Below, piece after piece: positions 5,391 through 7,330 of a DNA stretch of 7,330 bases. Source of the stretch: Trueperella sp. GTDB lineage: Bacteria; Actinomycetota; Actinomycetes; Actinomycetales; Actinomycetaceae. Below the pieces are notes generated by a model. It made no database searches and had not been told where the DNA came from. It saw nothing but the letters and a program-made list of their open reading frames with translations. The stretch lies in the NCBI GenBank assembly GCA_012727825.1, contig JAAYGH010000114.1:1-7330 (forward strand), given 5' to 3'. Each line of letters begins with the position of its first letter. The stretch's first letter is position 1. Made by a program: the position numbers and the translations under genes.

Positions 5391-6893
5391 TTAGTTCAGA
5401 ATCATAGTCGCGGCTCTTTCGCCAATCATGACTGACGGAGCATTGGTGTTGCCTGTGATGACGAGTGGCATGATCGATGCATCGGCAACGCGAACGCCGT
5501 CAAGGCCGTAAACCTTGAGTGTTCGCGGATCCACGACCGCCATGTCGTCAATACCCATCTTGCACGTACCAACTTGGTGATGGTAGGTCACTGCCGTCGA
5601 ACGCACATACGCTTCTAGCGCCTCATCTGTATCGTCGACGTCGGGGCCCGGGTGGACCTCTGTGGCACCCCACTCCGCAAGAGCCGCCTGTCGTCCAACC
5701 TCACGGCATTGACGCACCGAGGCCACAAGGGAATCCACGTCAGACTGATCTTCGAGCGCGCCGAGGTCCACTGAGATGGGGTCATTGATCGACGGACCAG
5801 TCAGCCTAATCTCGCCGCGGCTCACCGGGCGCACAATCCCAGCCACAAGGGAGAATCCATTATCGGGACCGCTAAGATCCTCAGTGAAGTACATCGGCAG
5901 GGAAAAATTGATCGGCTGGGTATCGGGGACTGCCAAGTCCGGTGTGGACTTCCAGAACCAGTGGGTCTCTGCCGCACCGACTGTGGAGACCGGCACCGTC
6001 TTTTCCGTGGAGAATATAACGGGCGAGAGTAGATGATCGTGCAGGTTCTTGCCAACGCCGGGCAGATCCACGACGACGTCGACTCCGGTTTCTTTGAGTT
6101 CCTCAGCGGGGCCGATACCTGAGCGGAGAAGAATCTCGGGTGAGCCGAATGCTCCGCCAGCCAAGATCACCTCGTCTGCGACGAGTTCAACCATGTCGCC
6201 TCCGACCTCAACGAGCACGCCTGTCACGGTGGTTCCATCAAGGATGAGCTTTTGGACGCGGGCTTCGGTCAAGATCGTGAGGTTGTCATGATCCTTTACC
6301 GGTTTGAGGTACGCACCCCACGTCGACAGTCGTTTGTTTTCTCGAATGGTGAGCTGCATCTTCGAAATTCCGTCAAGTTCGCCGGAGTTATAGTCCTCGT
6401 TCTTCGCCAGACCCCACTGCTGACCAGCTTCGAGGATGGCCTCCTGCACAGGATTCATGTCGAAGTTGCCCACGATGTCGAGCACGCCCTCAGTACCGCG
6501 ACCTTCGCCCCCGCCGTCGTAATTTTCAATCGAATCGTAGACGGGTTCAACATCATCCCAACCCCATCCTGGGCAGCCGAGGTATTCCCAGGTATCAAAA
6601 TCTCGCCTGTGTCCGCGCACCCAAATCGTGGCGTTCAGTGCGTGCGATCCGCCCATCACTTTGCCACGTGGAAGATTGAGCTGCCGATTGTTGCAACCGG
6701 GTTGCTCAGTCGTTTTGTAGGCCCAATCTTCTGGGCCTCCCCACAGTGCTCCTGCTTCCCAGACGTTTGGGATGATTGGGTTCGTGTCATATCCGCCAGC
6801 TTCAACAATGGTGACGGTATGGCCGGCGTCGAGAAGTCGCCGAGCGATAACATTTCCGGCAGAGCCGGCTCCTACAACGATGTAGTTAGACAT
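5391..6893 (-). CDS. GMC-family FAD-dependent oxidoreductase (choline-dehydrogenase-like)
   Basis: Flavoenzyme that oxidises an alcohol to an aldehyde or ketone. The 500-residue protein, a normal length, shows the FAD dinucleotide fold VVGAGSAGNVIARRL (6-20) with ribose-binding E31, the first GMC signature NLPRGKVMGGSHALNATIW (73-91), the second signature AGGAFGSPEILLRSGIGP (245-262), GKNLHDH (281-287), and a C-terminal catalytic region YHHQVGTCKMG (437-447) with presumed base H439, then GNTNAPSVMIGERAA (481-495) with partner N484. The His-Asn pair is that of choline dehydrogenase/oxidase relatives, but the substrate is not proven. ATG 6893 is preferred over an in-frame TTG at 6917 because AAAGG lies five bases before it. 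CCAGC/GCTGG (6908-6912 with 6919-6923) forms a small stem just upstream of that site. It follows an aldehyde dehydrogenase on the same strand after 100 bases; a hairpin lies between them, so expression may be partly uncoupled. Confidence 0.93.
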   Translation of the reverse strand: MSNYIVVGAGSAGNVIARRLLDAGHTVTIVEAGGYDTNPIIPNVWEAGALWGGPEDWAYKTTEQPGCNNRQLNLPRGKVMGGSHALNATIWVRGHRRDFDTWEYLGCPGWGWDDVEPVYDSIENYDGGGEGRGTEGVLDIVGNFDMNPVQEAILEAGQQWGLAKNEDYNSGELDGISKMQLTIRENKRLSTWGAYLKPVKDHDNLTILTEARVQKLILDGTTVTGVLVEVGGDMVELVADEVILAGGAFGSPEILLRSGIGPAEELKETGVDVVVDLPGVGKNLHDHLLSPVIFSTEKTVPVSTVGAAETHWFWKSTPDLAVPDTQPINFSLPMYFTEDLSGPDNGFSLVAGIVRPVSRGEIRLTGPSINDPISVDLGALEDQSDVDSLVASVRQCREVGRQAALAEWGATEVHPGPDVDDTDEALEAYVRSTAVTYHHQVGTCKMGIDDMAVVDPRTLKVYGLDGVRVADASIMPLVITGNTNAPSVMIGERAATMILN

Positions 6894-6933
6894 ATGTACC
6901 TTTCTGGCCAGCCACAATGCTGGTTAAGAACTT

Positions 6934-6980
6934 TGACGTGTGGCCCACCCGTTCACGATGATCAGGCGGGCCACACGTCA
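6934..6980 (-). terminator. Long hairpin between aldehyde dehydrogenase and GMC gene
   Basis: TGACGTGTGGCCC (6934-6946) pairs perfectly with GGGCCACACGTCA (6968-6980), a 13-bp stem, with two further pairs beyond a mismatch and a loop of about 15 bases. On the minus strand it begins 13 bases after the aldehyde dehydrogenase stop and is followed by AAAGTTCTTAACC, not a clean T-tract. It may be an imperfect terminator, a processing site or a segment that sets relative expression of the two genes. Part of it resembles the palindrome at 5341-5376. Confidence 0.5.
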
Positions 6981-6993
6981 GTCATGTATTGGA

Positions 6994-7330
6994 TTAGCCA
7001 TTGATGACGTGCGGGCGTGCGACGGCCTTCAAGCCTTCGACGCCGAACTCGAGGCCGTAGCCCGAGCCCTTGACGCCGCCGAACGGCACGCGCGGGTCAA
7101 CACCACCGTGCGAGTTGATCCACGTGGTGCCTGCTTCAAGGCGTGATGCCACTTCGATCGCGCGGTCTCGGTCAGCCGACCAGACAGACGAGCCAAGACC
7201 AACCTCGAGTTTGTTCGCCTCTTCGATGGCCTCCTCGATGTCTGAGTAGCGGATGATTGGGAGCGCCGGTCCGAACTGCTCTTCCACGACGAGCGGGTTA
7301 TCTTTATCAATATCCGCCACCAGAGTCGTC
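6994..7330 (-). CDS. Aldehyde dehydrogenase family protein, C-terminal part
   Basis: NAD(P)-dependent oxidation of an aldehyde to a carboxylic acid; only about 111 C-terminal codons lie in the window, and the reading frame stays open to its right edge. Visible family features are ADIDKDNPLVVEEQFGPALP, whose EEQFGP holds the Glu that binds the nicotinamide ribose, then GLGSSVWSADRDRA, EAGTTWINSHG, and the C-terminal VPFGGVKGSGYGLEFGVEGL. The catalytic cysteine and the cofactor-binding glycines lie beyond the window, so activity cannot be judged. The GTG at 7318-7320 is an internal valine, not a start. The gene ends with TAA at 6994 and lies 100 bases upstream of the GMC oxidoreductase, whose aldehyde product it could oxidise; for choline this pair would make glycine betaine, but that is only one option. 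Confidence 0.92.
   Translation of the reverse strand, partial: TTLVADIDKDNPLVVEEQFGPALPIIRYSDIEEAIEEANKLEVGLGSSVWSADRDRAIEVASRLEAGTTWINSHGGVDPRVPFGGVKGSGYGLEFGVEGLKAVARPHVING

Noticed and set aside
5391..6893. Naming the GMC gene betA
   Set aside because: The His-Asn pair and signatures are shared across many GMC alcohol oxidoreductases; nothing in the window fixes choline as substrate.
6252..7004. A 250-codon plus-strand open frame opposite the GMC gene
   Set aside because: It is a shadow of the GMC coding strand: no recognisable domain, no ribosome-binding site, and it overlaps a gene with complete family signatures.
1..7330. Mobile element, CRISPR array, phage or defence system
   Set aside because: No transposase, integrase, regularly spaced repeats or defence-protein domains were seen; all long genes belong to well-known metabolic, transport or RNA-modification families.

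Overview
The window looks like an ordinary chromosomal segment from a high-GC Gram-positive bacterium (Actinomycetota; my impression is something near Actinomycetaceae). The reasons are GC-rich third codon positions, TANNNT-type -10 boxes with apparently leaderless starts, a polyphosphate-glucokinase-like ROK protein, and a lipoprotein binding protein as expected where there is no periplasm. The genus is an inference, not a read-out. I see no tRNA, rRNA, CRISPR array, insertion sequence or phage gene.

Layout. Positions 1-54 hold only weak 4-5 bp hairpins, such as TGGAC/GTCCA at 23-38. mgsA (methylglyoxal synthase, minus strand, 55-510) comes next. A 240-base gap (511-750) precedes truA and contains four closely packed perfect hairpins (537-625) and one more just after the truA stop (722-739). 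truA (tRNA pseudouridine synthase, minus, 751-1593) is divergent from a ROK-family sugar kinase (plus, 1674-2474). Both of these genes lack a Shine-Dalgarno site and have a TANNNT box 6-7 bases before the ATG. A three-gene amino-acid ABC importer follows on the plus strand: lipoprotein binding protein (2584-3504), permease (3556-4539) and ATPase (4567-5334). An AT-rich palindrome resembling an arginine-repressor (ARG) box lies in its promoter region. A perfect 36-base palindrome (5341-5376) ends this operon and probably also the convergent minus-strand genes. Those are a GMC-family FAD oxidoreductase (5391-6893) and, upstream of it in transcription, the C-terminal end of an aldehyde dehydrogenase that runs off the window (6994-7330).

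How the genes work together. The importer is a complete unit: capture, one presumably homodimeric membrane subunit, and an ATPase. The GMC oxidase plus aldehyde dehydrogenase form a plausible two-step alcohol to aldehyde to acid pathway; choline to glycine betaine is one possibility that the sequence does not prove. MgsA and the ROK kinase both touch upper glycolysis (dihydroxyacetone phosphate and glucose) but are not in one operon.

The coding content contains no evident new system. The most interesting material is non-coding: the hairpin cluster before mgsA, the ARG-box-like operator, the two face-to-face leaderless starts, and a partly shared hairpin sequence flanking the GMC gene.
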